The translations under genes and the position numbers were made by a program. A stretch of 38,937 bases of DNA. It comes from Candidatus Woesearchaeota archaeon (GTDB lineage Archaea; Nanobdellota; Nanobdellia; Woesearchaeales; GW2011-AR4). The stretch spans positions 1-38,937 of the forward strand of contig JACPJP010000022.1 in assembly GCA_016187495.1 (NCBI GenBank), read 5' to 3'. This document shows positions 17,228-27,390 of the stretch, piece by piece. Position 1 is the first letter of the stretch, and each line of letters starts with the position of its first letter. A model generated the notes under the pieces. The model was not told the origin of the DNA and ran no database searches. It saw only the letters and a list, made by a program, of their open reading frames with translations.

Positions 17228-18160
17228 ATGGCAAAATTCAACTTGAACCCGGTTAAGGCATTAATAGCTTCAATAATCCTTATTATAGCCATATCTGGGA
17301 GTTTGATTTTTTATTATAACGCTAAAGTTAATGAACTCAATCGGGAAATCTTAACACTAGGTAATAAACTAGACCGGGTAAACGAGAATCTGAAAAGTGA
17401 TATATCTTCCTTAAATCAGAACCTCACATCCGAAATTGATTTAGTAGATAGCGACTTAAGAAACTTCAAAATGCGAAACAAAGAGGAAATAAACACTTTA
17501 ACAGGGCTTATTGATGAGATAGAAAAACAAAGCGAGATACAGCTTGGAGAATTAAGAGATGATCTAAAGAGTATACAGGTTAAGAGCCAGGATTTTACAG
17601 CAATAATTGATGATGTAATACAAAGTGTTGTTAGTGTAGGCACAAATAAAGGTTTGGGATCTGGAGTAGTAATTGACAGCAGGGGATTTATTGTTACAAA
17701 TTACCATGTTGTGGAGGGTGCAAGCATAATAAGGGTTTTGACTTATAGCGAGGATGTTTATAATACAGCTTTAATTGGATATAATGATGTTGCTGATGTT
17801 GCAGTTCTTAAGGTTGATGCATCATTGCCTGCTTTAAGGTTTGGTGATTCAGATGATGTTCGGGTAGGTGAGAAAGTGATAGCTTTAGGAAACCCGGCTG
17901 GCTTGTCATTTACTGTGACAGAAGGCATAATAAGCGCTGTGCATAGAAAAGGCCCAAATGACCTTCCAATATACCTGCAGACAGACGTTCCTATTAATCC
18001 AGGAAACTCAGGAGGACCATTGGTAGATGCAAACTCGGAAATTATTGGCTTGAATAATTTCAAGGTAAGCGGCTTAGAGGGACTTGGATTTGCTGTGGAA
18101 TCAAATACTGTCAAAGATATTGCTGATGATGTAATAGCTCAATATCTACAGTCCCAATAA
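17228..18160 (+). CDS. HtrA/DegP-like trypsin-type serine protease, membrane anchored
   Basis: TNYHVVEG (His), DVADVAVLKVD (Asp), INPGNSGGPLVD (Ser); N-terminal TM + coiled coil; no PDZ evident. Confidence 0.92.
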   Translation: MAKFNLNPVKALIASIILIIAISGSLIFYYNAKVNELNREILTLGNKLDRVNENLKSDISSLNQNLTSEIDLVDSDLRNFKMRNKEEINTLTGLIDEIEKQSEIQLGELRDDLKSIQVKSQDFTAIIDDVIQSVVSVGTNKGLGSGVVIDSRGFIVTNYHVVEGASIIRVLTYSEDVYNTALIGYNDVADVAVLKVDASLPALRFGDSDDVRVGEKVIALGNPAGLSFTVTEGIISAVHRKGPNDLPIYLQTDVPINPGNSGGPLVDANSEIIGLNNFKVSGLEGLGFAVESNTVKDIADDVIAQYLQSQ

Positions 18161-18199
18161 TAGATAAATTTATATTTATAAAATTTAATAATATCCAAA

Positions 18200-18805
18200 A
18201 TGGCAAAAAAGAGAGTGAAAAAAGTTAAGACAAGTTTAGGCCGTAATAAAAAACTACTTGCCAGCAAAAAGGTTGAGCGTAAAAAGCCTGCCCATGCACC
18301 AAAAAAGCAGCCCTTCCTCTCAGGTTTTTTCGAAAAAAAGAAGCCAAGCCCTGCCCAGGAATACAGGAAGAAAGAAGAAGATGACTTAAGAAATATACAG
18401 CATCAGATAAGCTTTTTGGGTTTCGGCGCACAAGAAAAATCAGCAGACAGACATGTTCCTGTGTGGTTCTACACAACCTCTATTTTTGCAGCGTTCCTAT
18501 TTACTGTCTATCTCTCAATCTTTGCAACTATCCATTTTGAAAGCATAGAATATATGAATATGACCACCGTATTTTTGTTTATCTCCATTGTTTCTTATTT
18601 TCTAATTTCAATGGTTTTCTTTGTTTCAGAGAAAAAGAGCATACATTGGATTCCAGCATTCCTTTTCTTTGCTGGAGTTTCAACAATAATGGTCTATGCA
18701 TTCAAGGCAGTAGACACATCTAATTTAGTTAGATTCTCGATAATTTATACGATAATAGTTGCCGCTATATCGTGCTATGTTCTTGCGATAAGAAAAGGTA
18801 CATAA
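18200..18805 (+). CDS. Hypothetical membrane protein with basic N-terminus
   Basis: Lys-rich N-terminus followed by about four TM segments. Confidence 0.7.
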   Translation: MAKKRVKKVKTSLGRNKKLLASKKVERKKPAHAPKKQPFLSGFFEKKKPSPAQEYRKKEEDDLRNIQHQISFLGFGAQEKSADRHVPVWFYTTSIFAAFLFTVYLSIFATIHFESIEYMNMTTVFLFISIVSYFLISMVFFVSEKKSIHWIPAFLFFAGVSTIMVYAFKAVDTSNLVRFSIIYTIIVAAISCYVLAIRKGT

Positions 18806-18874
18806 GGGTAAATATCATAAATTGCGGTCTTGTATTTACAGAGATTTTTTAAATTAAACTGGGTTTCTTTCCTC

Positions 18875-19918
18875 ATGGTTGATGCTGCTGGACTTGAAAG
18901 CATGCTGGATTTTGTCCATGTCAATGGCACTGTGAGATTTGATAAATACATGGGTGAGCACCTCTTCAGCAGCGGAAGAGGATTTTATGACAAAACGGTT
19001 ATTATAAGCGGAAAAAATGGGCATTTTACAACTTATGCAGAACACCCAACCTTTGCCTACATGATTTATCTTGCAGTAAGATCGCAAGGAATGTTGGGCA
19101 AGGATTTCCTAGAAATAGGCGGAGGAAGCGGAAACTTTAAATTATTTTACCTCCAGCATGCTCCTTCTACAAGGTATATTTCTATTGATGCATCCCAAAG
19201 GCTGGCCGTATTTCAGGCTGATGTTGGCAGCGATACTCTAGTAGGAAATGCAGAGAATCTGCCTTTTGCAGATGGGAGTATAAATGGCATTATTTTTGCC
19301 AATGAGCTTCTTGACGAATTAAGCTGCAGAGTCTTTAAAATCAGCAATGAGGGCAAACATGTGCATATTGGCAGTGAAGGATATGTCCTAGAAAAGAATG
19401 GTCGTCTAGCATTTACTTATCTTCCTGCCGAGAGGAATGATTTTCTTTTGCTTTACGAATCTTTCTTACAGCGCTTCAGGCCTAATATAATAAATGGCAG
19501 CGTAGTTTGCGTCTCTCCAACATTGCCTAAGGCTGTATCGGAAATGGCGAGAGTTCTTGGCAGAGGAAAAATTATATTGATGGACTATGGATTTTGGGAT
19601 GATCCAAGCCATGCAAACCGTAAGTTTTACAATGATCTACCTTTTTTTAATTTAGGCGGCTCCCGCTATACTCTGGATGAGGCTTTGAAGAATCCTTATG
19701 AAACAGACATAACTCATCGAATAGATTTTGAGTTTGCAAAATGGATTGCGGAAGGAATGGGATTTCCAGCCAGATTGTTTAACATTGGCGATTATTTCGA
19801 AAATTTTGCTAAATTAACTGGGGGAGATGAGAGAGTATGGCAGAGACCTAGTATATCGCAGGGCATTTGGGAGTTTACCGCCTCGATATCAGAAGTCGTA
19901 CTTGAAATAACGAAGTAA
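18875..19918 (+). CDS. SAM-dependent methyltransferase, MidA/NDUFAF7-like
   Basis: DFLEIGGGSGNFKLFYL motif I; IIFANELLDELSCRVF; ILMDYGF; start moved to internal ATG (MVDAAGLES). Confidence 0.6.
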   Translation: MVDAAGLESMLDFVHVNGTVRFDKYMGEHLFSSGRGFYDKTVIISGKNGHFTTYAEHPTFAYMIYLAVRSQGMLGKDFLEIGGGSGNFKLFYLQHAPSTRYISIDASQRLAVFQADVGSDTLVGNAENLPFADGSINGIIFANELLDELSCRVFKISNEGKHVHIGSEGYVLEKNGRLAFTYLPAERNDFLLLYESFLQRFRPNIINGSVVCVSPTLPKAVSEMARVLGRGKIILMDYGFWDDPSHANRKFYNDLPFFNLGGSRYTLDEALKNPYETDITHRIDFEFAKWIAEGMGFPARLFNIGDYFENFAKLTGGDERVWQRPSISQGIWEFTASISEVVLEITK

Positions 19919-19961
19919 ATATCATTAGAACGGAAAAATAAAAGAAATCAAAAAAGGGAAT

Positions 19962-21593
19962 TTACATCCCCATTCCTTCCATGCCGCCCATTCCTCCGGG
20001 GGGCATTTGCGGGCCTTTGTCTTTTGAGCCGCTTGATGCGATTACATCATCTATCCTTAATATCATTGTTGCAACTTCAGCAGCGCTTGAAACTGCTTGG
20101 GTCTTTATCTTCAAAGGCTCTATGACGCCTTTCTTCCATGCGTCCATTACTTTACCGCTGAAGACATCAATGCCAGCCCATTTCTGCTTCTTTGAATGTG
20201 CTGCCTTTAAGTCTGTCATCGCATCAATTGGGTCTAATCCAGCATTCTCTATTAATGTTCTTGGTATAACTTCCATTGCATCAGCGAAAGCTTCTACTGC
20301 CAATTGCTCCCTTCCTGATAAAGTTTCTGCATATTTTCTTAAGCCCATTGCAAGCTCAATTTCCGGAGCGCCAGCGCCTGCAACTACCATGCCATCTTTA
20401 AGCGAAGCAGCAACGTCTCCAATTGCATCTGTCATTGCCCTTTCTATTTCATTGGTAACATGCTCTGTGCCACCCCTTATCAGCAAAGTCACTGCCTTGG
20501 GATTTTTGCATTCCATTATATATGTAAACTCATCATCTCCGACTTTTCTTTCTTCCACAATGCCTGCAAATCCCAAATCATCTTTACTTAAGTCCTTTAA
20601 GTTGCTTGCAATCTTAGCCCCTGTTGCCTTTGCTATTTTTTTCATATCGCTTTCCGATACTCTCCTTACTGCATATGCTCCTTTCTTTGCCAGGTAATGC
20701 ACTGCCACATCGTCTACTCCCTTTTGGCATAAAACAACATTTGCTCCGGTTACAGTTATCTTTTCAACCATATCCCTTAGCATGTTTTCTTCCTGATCCA
20801 GGAATGCCTGTATCTGATCCGGGGTTTTTATCTGTATGTTTGCCTCAAACTCTGTTTTCTTTATCTCTATTTCCTTGTCTATTAGCGCTATCCTTGCATT
20901 TTTAACAACCCTTGGCATGCTCGCGCTTAATCTTTCCTTGTCAATTACAATGCCCTTGATTAATTCAGAGTCTTCAATACTGCCTCCGTTTCTTTTTTCG
21001 AGCTTGATGTTGTCCTTGTCAACATAATTATTGTCTTCTATGACCATCTGGACAGCTTTTACTGCCAATGTTGCCAAAGTGTCTTTTGAATATTCAGCGC
21101 CTTTTCCAGTCATTGCTGTCTGAGCAATTTTCTTTAAGGCATCTTCATCGCTTGAGGTTATTTTTTCTCCCATTTGGCTAAGAATTTCCTGGGCTTTTGA
21201 TTCCGCTAATCTGTAGCCTCTTGCTATCACTGCAGGATGCACTTCTTTGTCAAGAAGCTCTTCCGCATTTTTCAAAAGTTCGCCTGCAATTACAACTGCA
21301 GTTGTAGTTCCATCTCCAATCTCGTCTTCTTGGGTTTTTGCAACTTCAACAATCATTTTTGCAGCAGGGTGCTCAATGCTCATTTCCTCAAGAATTGTAA
21401 CCCCGTCATTTGTGACCGTAACATCTCCTAAAGAATCAACGATCATCTTATCCATTCCCTTCGGGCCCAAAGTAGTCCTTACGGTTTCAGCAACTGCCCT
21501 TGCAGCCATAATATTATTCCTTTGCGCATCTCTGCCCAAAGTCCTTTGTGTGCCTTCCGGCAAAATAAATATTGGTTGTACTGTTTGTGCCAT
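19962..21593 (-). CDS. Thermosome subunit (group II chaperonin)
   Basis: [37 protein letters not shown]-terminal [18 protein letters not shown] upstream. Confidence 0.97.
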   Translation of the reverse strand: MAQTVQPIFILPEGTQRTLGRDAQRNNIMAARAVAETVRTTLGPKGMDKMIVDSLGDVTVTNDGVTILEEMSIEHPAAKMIVEVAKTQEDEIGDGTTTAVVIAGELLKNAEELLDKEVHPAVIARGYRLAESKAQEILSQMGEKITSSDEDALKKIAQTAMTGKGAEYSKDTLATLAVKAVQMVIEDNNYVDKDNIKLEKRNGGSIEDSELIKGIVIDKERLSASMPRVVKNARIALIDKEIEIKKTEFEANIQIKTPDQIQAFLDQEENMLRDMVEKITVTGANVVLCQKGVDDVAVHYLAKKGAYAVRRVSESDMKKIAKATGAKIASNLKDLSKDDLGFAGIVEERKVGDDEFTYIMECKNPKAVTLLIRGGTEHVTNEIERAMTDAIGDVAASLKDGMVVAGAGAPEIELAMGLRKYAETLSGREQLAVEAFADAMEVIPRTLIENAGLDPIDAMTDLKAAHSKKQKWAGIDVFSGKVMDAWKKGVIEPLKIKTQAVSSAAEVATMILRIDDVIASSGSKDKGPQMPPGGMGGMEGMGM

Positions 21594-21799
21594 TTTAAAA
21601 CCTCCCCATAACCTATTTTTTATTAAAATTATAATGCCAGAAACTCAATTTGGGCATTATTTCATTGAAAAAAGTAAATGAGCAGTACTATATAAAGCTT
21701 ATGGTTTTATAGAACTCTGCCAATGTTAGGGGCAATAAAGCTTATAAATTGCGGTTTTAAAAGAAAAGGAATAAAACATAATGTTTATTTTGATTAGCT

Positions 21800-22003
21800 A
21801 TGGAAGAAATTTGGGTTATCATAAGAAAGCACCCAAAAACGTATATAATAATGATAGCATTGATTGCAACCATCGTAATAATCAACGAAACATTGGAATT
21901 TGCAGAAAGAATAAGCAACAATATTTTATTAACCGTTTTAAGCTTAATCATATTTTACTTTTTTGCGAGAATTATTATTGAGGAAAAAATAAAAAATGGT
22001 TAA
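21800..22003 (+). CDS. Small two-TM protein (67 aa)
   Basis: MEEIWVIIRKHPKTYIIMIALIATIVIINETLEFAERISNNILLTVLSLIIFYFFARIIIEEKIKNG; hydrophobic segments. Confidence 0.55.
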   Translation: MEEIWVIIRKHPKTYIIMIALIATIVIINETLEFAERISNNILLTVLSLIIFYFFARIIIEEKIKNG

Positions 22004-22091
22004 AAACAAAAAAGGCATTAGCCAGATTCTCTTATTTGTGATAATAGTAATCCTGCTCCTGATAATCGGTAAATATTTAGAGTGGTTTTAG
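21996..22091 (+). CDS. Single-TM microprotein (31 aa) overlapping the previous gene
   Basis: ATG...TAG encodes MVKNKKGISQILLFVIIVILLLIIGKYLEWF; 8-nt overlap with 21800..22003. Confidence 0.45.
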   Translation: MVKNKKGISQILLFVIIVILLLIIGKYLEWF

Positions 22092-22152
22092 TTTTTATCA
22101 TTTTAACAAACCTTAACTAAAATTTTTAAACGAGGAAGGTACTTAAAATAGC

Positions 22153-22647
22153 ATGGTCAGACAAAAAACCCAACTTGCAACCTTTGCAGCAGGATGCTTC
22201 TGGCACGTTGAAGAGTCTTTTAGGCAGATGAATGGTGTAGTAAAAACAACAGTTGGCTATATCGGCGGGCATATGGAAAATCCAACCTATAAGAATGTAT
22301 GTAGCGATGAAACGGGCTATGCGGAAGCAGTTCAAGTAGAATTTGACCCAAAGCAGATATCTTATGAAGAATTATTGGGCAAATTTTGGGAAATCCATGA
22401 TCCGACATCCTACCACAAGCAGGGCCCTGACGTGGGCTCGCAATACAGGGCAGCAATTTTTTACCACGATGAAAAGCAAAAGCAGGCAGCAATGAAATCA
22501 AAAAATAAATTGTCAAAATCTGAGAAATATAAAAATAAAAAAATTGTGACGGAAATTGTAAAAGCATCTAAATTCTATCCTGCGGAAGAATATCATCAAA
22601 AGTATTTTCAGAAGCATAAACTACAAAAATTCTTTGCATGCCAATAG
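22153..22647 (+). CDS. msrA: Peptide methionine sulfoxide reductase MsrA
   Basis: TFAAGCFWHVEESFRQMNGVVKTTVGYIGG; EIHDPTSYHKQGPDVGSQYRAAIFYH. Confidence 0.96.
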   Translation: MVRQKTQLATFAAGCFWHVEESFRQMNGVVKTTVGYIGGHMENPTYKNVCSDETGYAEAVQVEFDPKQISYEELLGKFWEIHDPTSYHKQGPDVGSQYRAAIFYHDEKQKQAAMKSKNKLSKSEKYKNKKIVTEIVKASKFYPAEEYHQKYFQKHKLQKFFACQ

Positions 22648-22675
22648 ATAAATTAAATCTCTAATTCTTAAACGG

Positions 22676-24049
22676 CTAAAAATTGCCTAATCTTTGGTCT
22701 AGGACATTAGGCCCATGATTTTGAAGATACCCTTCAAGATCAACTCCCGGGAAAATAGTGCTTCCTCTTATATTGTAGCCAGCAGGTACGAAAATATCAG
22801 GGCCTAAAAATGATCTTACTATCCTTGTTCCCGGTTGTTCATTAGAATCTCTTTCATCTTTTTTTGGATAAGCTACAACAACTCCTAACCCAAGTGTGCT
22901 TCTATCAATGTGCGCACCATCACCCACAAAACCATAAGGAGTCAAAATGCTATGGAAAATTTCAGCATCACGCACATGGCAATCTTTCTCAATTGCGCTA
23001 TATTCAATATGCGCGCCAGGCTCAATTGCAACACGTCTAGCAATAAATGTATTTGGCCCTAATGTAACCGCGCCTTCTTTAACAAGTTGCTCTAAACTTT
23101 TTCCATTTTCTCGTTTCCAAGTCTCTGGCTGTACCCACACATTTTCTTCTAAGCGAATATAGCCTCTTTCTCGCAAAATCCTTAATACGGATGGAAATTG
23201 CCCCGCAAGAGCCCTTTGAACAGAACTTAAATAGTTAGTATTAGTGCCCAAGTCTCCCCAACTGTCAATGGTAAATCCGTATACTGGAATTCCATGTTCA
23301 ATGCAACCTTTTATAAGGTCCCCTGCCATATCATAGACAGCACCTTCGGTAGCGCTTGCATATTCTCTGCCTTGCTTGACCCACCCTTCTTTTGCTAATT
23401 TTGCCAACACAACATTATCCACAATGTAACCGCCCGTGTTTACCGGAACATCTTCAATTTTATCCAGTTCCTCAACAGTTTTTATGCCTAAAGCTTTCAT
23501 TAACTCTGTTTCCGTTTTCGGTTTTTCAATTATTCCCACTACAGTATCATTGCCATTTGTGTCTAATAAACCATAACTGCGTATTGTTTCTCTTGGCTTG
23601 ATATATGTTACAAGAACTGTAATTGCGGCTTTATTCCTTTTATGAAACTCTATCGCTCTTTGCCAGTCCGCTTCATATAGATTATCATTAGCTAAAACAA
23701 TACTATGGCCTAACGGATCTCTATTTTCTATAAATCTAAGAAGGCCATCTCCGCTACCTCTGTCTTGAATTCCTTCAAGAGTAGTCGCATAATCTATATG
23801 GATATTATACCAGCTACCATCTCTAAACCGATCAGCTAATGGATTTTTATTCGGAGTGCCGACAGTGAGGAAGTGATAGTTTCTAATGCCAGCAGATTTA
23901 AGCTCTTCTATCTGTATTTCTGCAATAGGAATGCCCATTACTCTCATTAACCCTTTAGGATAATACATTCCTAGACCTAACAAATTGACAGGCCAATTCC
24001 TACTTCCCTTCCCACCTGATGTCAATACAGCATTTACATTTGAATCCAT
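22676..24049 (-). CDS. Nucleotidyltransferase-fold sugar-nucleotide pyrophosphorylase-like protein with hexapeptide-like C-terminus
   Basis: NAVLTSGGKGSRNWPVNLLGLGMYYPKGLMRVMGIPIAEIQIEELKSAGI; SIVLANDNLYEADW; left-handed beta-helix-like repeats toward C-terminus. Confidence 0.8.
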   Translation of the reverse strand: MDSNVNAVLTSGGKGSRNWPVNLLGLGMYYPKGLMRVMGIPIAEIQIEELKSAGIRNYHFLTVGTPNKNPLADRFRDGSWYNIHIDYATTLEGIQDRGSGDGLLRFIENRDPLGHSIVLANDNLYEADWQRAIEFHKRNKAAITVLVTYIKPRETIRSYGLLDTNGNDTVVGIIEKPKTETELMKALGIKTVEELDKIEDVPVNTGGYIVDNVVLAKLAKEGWVKQGREYASATEGAVYDMAGDLIKGCIEHGIPVYGFTIDSWGDLGTNTNYLSSVQRALAGQFPSVLRILRERGYIRLEENVWVQPETWKRENGKSLEQLVKEGAVTLGPNTFIARRVAIEPGAHIEYSAIEKDCHVRDAEIFHSILTPYGFVGDGAHIDRSTLGLGVVVAYPKKDERDSNEQPGTRIVRSFLGPDIFVPAGYNIRGSTIFPGVDLEGYLQNHGPNVLDQRLGNF

Positions 24050-24100
24050 TTTAGATTATAATAATTTTTTATCACTATTGGGAGAGGACATTTATATATA

Positions 24101-24145
24101 AACCTATTGGTAAACTTGTGGATAAAGTTAACCTATATGTAAACT
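24101..24145. repeat. Direct repeat AACCTATNNGTAAACT x2 (operator-like)
   Basis: AACCTATTGGTAAACT at 24101-24116 and AACCTATATGTAAACT at 24130-24145. Confidence 0.6.
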
Positions 24146-24200
24146 ACCGCTTAGGAAACTTATTAAATCCAATCTCATAACCTAAACTTTGTGTGGATTA

Positions 24201-25202
24201 ATGACAAAAAACTTACTCCCATTCGAAAAAATAAAAAGAGAAATACTTGTAAAAAAGGAAGCAAAAACTAATCCAGAATTAGGCTGCGCTCCATCAGAAA
24301 GGAAAACAGAAGAGATAATTAATTATGGCGTTGTGAACATAAACAAGCCCCAAGGCCCAACAAGCCATCAGGTAAGCGATTACGTGCAGAAAATTTTGCA
24401 TATCAGCAAATCCGGGCATTCTGGGACTCTTGATCCTCATGTTCATGGCGTTCTTCCGGTAGCATTAGGCAGGGCCACAAAAGTTGTGCAGGGTTTGCTT
24501 AAATCGGGAAAAGAATATGTCGGGATAATGCACTTGCACAGGGAGGTAGATGAGGTGAAATTAAAAGAAACAATCCAAAAACATTTCACAGGCAAAATAA
24601 GCCAGCTTCCTCCGATAAAAAGCTCGGTAAAAAGGCAGCAAAGGACAAGGGAAATCTATTATTTTGAAATTTTGGAAAAAAATGAAAAAGATGCTTTGTT
24701 TATTGTAGGATGCCAGGCTGGGACTTACATAAGGAAATTAATTCATGACCTAGGCCAAAAATTAAGAGTAGGAGCGCATATGCAGGAATTAAGGAGAACG
24801 AAAGCAGGACCATTTGATGAAAGCAGCTTATTCACATTGCAGGATTTATCCGATGCATTTTATTTCTATGAAAAAGAAAACAATGATAAATTCATCAGAA
24901 AAATAATACAGCCAGTTGAGAATGCGGTAAAGCATTTGCCAAAAATATGGGTTTTTGATACTACTGTTGATACTTTATGCCACGGCGCAAACTTAAACAT
25001 TCCAGGAATAAGCAAATTGAATGATGGAATAAGTGAAAATGATACTGTTGCAATCATGACACTAAAAGATCAATTAATTGCTTTGGGAAGCGCAAAATTG
25101 AAATCCAAGGATATAATAGTGCTGGAAAAGGGCTTGGCAGTAAAAACTGAGAAAGTGTTTATGGTGCCAGGGACTTATAAAAACCGACAGAAACAATTAT
25201 AA
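24201..25202 (+). CDS. cbf5: H/ACA RNP / tRNA pseudouridine synthase Cbf5 (TruB family)
   Basis: INKPQGPTSHQVSDYV, SGHSGTLDPHVHGVLPVALGRATKV catalytic Asp, GTYIRKLIHDLG, C-terminal PUA domain. Confidence 0.95.
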   Translation: MTKNLLPFEKIKREILVKKEAKTNPELGCAPSERKTEEIINYGVVNINKPQGPTSHQVSDYVQKILHISKSGHSGTLDPHVHGVLPVALGRATKVVQGLLKSGKEYVGIMHLHREVDEVKLKETIQKHFTGKISQLPPIKSSVKRQQRTREIYYFEILEKNEKDALFIVGCQAGTYIRKLIHDLGQKLRVGAHMQELRRTKAGPFDESSLFTLQDLSDAFYFYEKENNDKFIRKIIQPVENAVKHLPKIWVFDTTVDTLCHGANLNIPGISKLNDGISENDTVAIMTLKDQLIALGSAKLKSKDIIVLEKGLAVKTEKVFMVPGTYKNRQKQL

Positions 25203-25230
25203 ATAACGGCAATAAAAGTAAAATGAGAAA

Positions 25231-25821
25231 ATGCCTCTGGAATTCGCAGTATCGGAATTTTTGAAAGCTTTCTTAGCAATATTCATTGCTATGGACGCTA
25301 TCGGAAACCTGCCGATTTTATATTTGCTTACAAAAAAATTATCTGTTAAGGAAAGAAATAAAAACGTCGATAAGGCAATATTTATTGCGACAATTTTGTT
25401 ATTGGTTTTCTTGCTTTTTGGGATAGGCATATTGGGATATTTTGGCATAAGTTTTAACAGCTTTAGGGTTGCAGGCGGAATTGTTTTACTAATTATGGGG
25501 CTTAGAATTGTGCTTGGTTTAAGGCTGATGGAAGAAGGGGCAAAAAAATATGAGCTTTCAGCAGTGCCTCTGGCAACCCCATTAATAGTGGGGCCGGCAG
25601 TAATCACTGTAACAATCTTATTGGTAAATGAATCTGGATTTTTAATCACATTAATAGCAGCAGCAGCAAATTTGATTGCGTCGTGGATAATCCTACATCA
25701 GACTGAATTGCTGTTTAAAATCCTTGGAAGGCAGGGCAGCGAGGTAATAGCGAGGATAATGGGCTTAATTTTGACGGCTTTAGCAGTAGAATTTATAAAA
25801 ATAGGTTGGGTTGGCCTATAA
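25231..25821 (+). CDS. MarC family integral membrane protein
   Basis: EFLKAFLAIFIAMDAIGNLPI..., LIMGLRIVLG, VPLATPLIVGPAVITVTILL. Confidence 0.9.
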   Translation: MPLEFAVSEFLKAFLAIFIAMDAIGNLPILYLLTKKLSVKERNKNVDKAIFIATILLLVFLLFGIGILGYFGISFNSFRVAGGIVLLIMGLRIVLGLRLMEEGAKKYELSAVPLATPLIVGPAVITVTILLVNESGFLITLIAAAANLIASWIILHQTELLFKILGRQGSEVIARIMGLILTALAVEFIKIGWVGL

Positions 25822-25958
25822 TATTTAACCTATATATTATAGTACAACCGTAAACTAGTATACAAAAACGTAACATTTATATACTGGCTCTTTTCTTATA
25901 ATGCAATACGGTATTTAAAAAATATATTTAGAACTCCAGGGAAAAAGAGGTGATTAGA

Positions 25959-27029
25959 TTGGATTTCATCGTACAAGAGGCTGTTAAACAGCAGCAAAAC
26001 GTAAACTATGACAGTTTGGTAGGTCAGGCAAATATTAAGGTTTTGGGCGTAGGAGGTGCAGGCTCTAACATGGTTTCCTGGCTCTATAAAAAGGGCATTA
26101 AGGGAGCTGAAATTATTGCGTGCAATACTGATAAGCAGCATTTGGATATTTCCAGCGCTGATAAGAAGTTTTTGATAGGAAGAGATATAACAAGAGGACT
26201 TGGATGCGGAGGATTTCCAAACAAGGGAGCGGAAGCTGCGCAAGAGTCAATGCAGCAGATAAAAGATGTAACAAAATCAACAGACATGGCTTTTGTTTGT
26301 GCAGGAATGGGCGGAGGAACGGGAACAGGAGCAGCTCCTGTAATTGCGCAGGTTGTAAAAGATTCAGGAGCTATTGTGATAGGGACTGTAACAATGCCTT
26401 TTAACATAGAAAGAGCAAGAATAGACAAGGCAGAATTTGGGCTGCAGCAATTAAGGCAGGTTTCTGATACGGTAATTGTAATAGATAACAATAGGCTTGT
26501 GCAGATAGCTGGCAACTTGCCAGTGCAGCAGGCTTTTGCAGTTGCTAATGAGCTAATTGCTACCATGATAAGGGGAATAGTAGAAACAATTGCAGTTCCA
26601 TCATTGGTAAACTTAGATTATGCAGATGTTAAGGCAATTATGTCAAATGGCGGAGTTGCAGCTATCGGTGTTGGCGCATCGGACACAACAAATAAAGTAG
26701 AGGAAGCTGTAAAAGGCGCTTTAAGCAATCCTTTATTGGAAATAAGCTATAAAGGAGCAACAGGCGCTTTAATTCACATTGAAGGCGGACCTGACATGAC
26801 TTTGGACGAGGTAAGCAGAGTAGGCGAACTTGTGACCGAGAGCCTTGACCCCGATGCAAATGTAATCTGGGGAGCAAGAGTTTCAGACGAGATGAAAGGA
26901 AAGCTTACTGTAATGACTATAGTTACAGGTGTAAGAAGCCCCTGGATTTTAGGCAAAATGGACGAAAAAACAAGGGTGCGGGAAGAAGCGGCTTTCAGCA
27001 GCGAGCTTGGAATAGATTTTGCGCATTGA
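25959..27029 (+). CDS. ftsZ: Cell division protein FtsZ
   Basis: VLGVGGAGSNMVSWL; AGMGGGTGTGAAPVIAQ; NLDYADVKAIM. TTG start at 25959 preferred because of upstream GAGGTGA. Confidence 0.96.
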   Translation: MDFIVQEAVKQQQNVNYDSLVGQANIKVLGVGGAGSNMVSWLYKKGIKGAEIIACNTDKQHLDISSADKKFLIGRDITRGLGCGGFPNKGAEAAQESMQQIKDVTKSTDMAFVCAGMGGGTGTGAAPVIAQVVKDSGAIVIGTVTMPFNIERARIDKAEFGLQQLRQVSDTVIVIDNNRLVQIAGNLPVQQAFAVANELIATMIRGIVETIAVPSLVNLDYADVKAIMSNGGVAAIGVGASDTTNKVEEAVKGALSNPLLEISYKGATGALIHIEGGPDMTLDEVSRVGELVTESLDPDANVIWGARVSDEMKGKLTVMTIVTGVRSPWILGKMDEKTRVREEAAFSSELGIDFAH

Positions 27030-27071
27030 ATCTGCTTATTTACTTTTATTTTTAATTCCCTTCATTGGAAA

Positions 27072-27356
27072 TTATTTCTTTTTTTCTTTTACATATCTAT
27101 TTTCTTCAAATAATCCTATACTCTTTCCAGCATCTAACCATCCAAAAGCGTAATTTAAAGCTCCGAAAGCGCTTGCTTTGTCGCCTTTATCCCGAAAGAA
27201 TTTAGCGTCCTCATAATACCTTCTGGCTGTATCAGCAAAATGCAGGGCTTTTTCATAATTTTTGTCGTTCTTACCGATAATTATCTTTAGCCCTTTCAAT
27301 GCTTTTTCAGTGACTTTGAATTCTCTTTCTAAGCGCTCTTCAGTTAAGGAATCCAT
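27072..27356 (-). CDS. DUF357 family protein
   Basis: ALHFADTARRYYEDAKFFRDKGDKASAFGALNYAFGWLDAGKSIGLF. Confidence 0.85.
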   Translation of the reverse strand: MDSLTEERLEREFKVTEKALKGLKIIIGKNDKNYEKALHFADTARRYYEDAKFFRDKGDKASAFGALNYAFGWLDAGKSIGLFEENRYVKEKKK

Positions 27357-27390
27357 TTTTTGGCTGTATTTTTGTTATTCTTAGATATTT

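Noticed and set aside
19981-20697. 238-aa plus-strand ORF
   Set aside because: Fully antisense to the well-conserved thermosome gene; an artefact of codon composition
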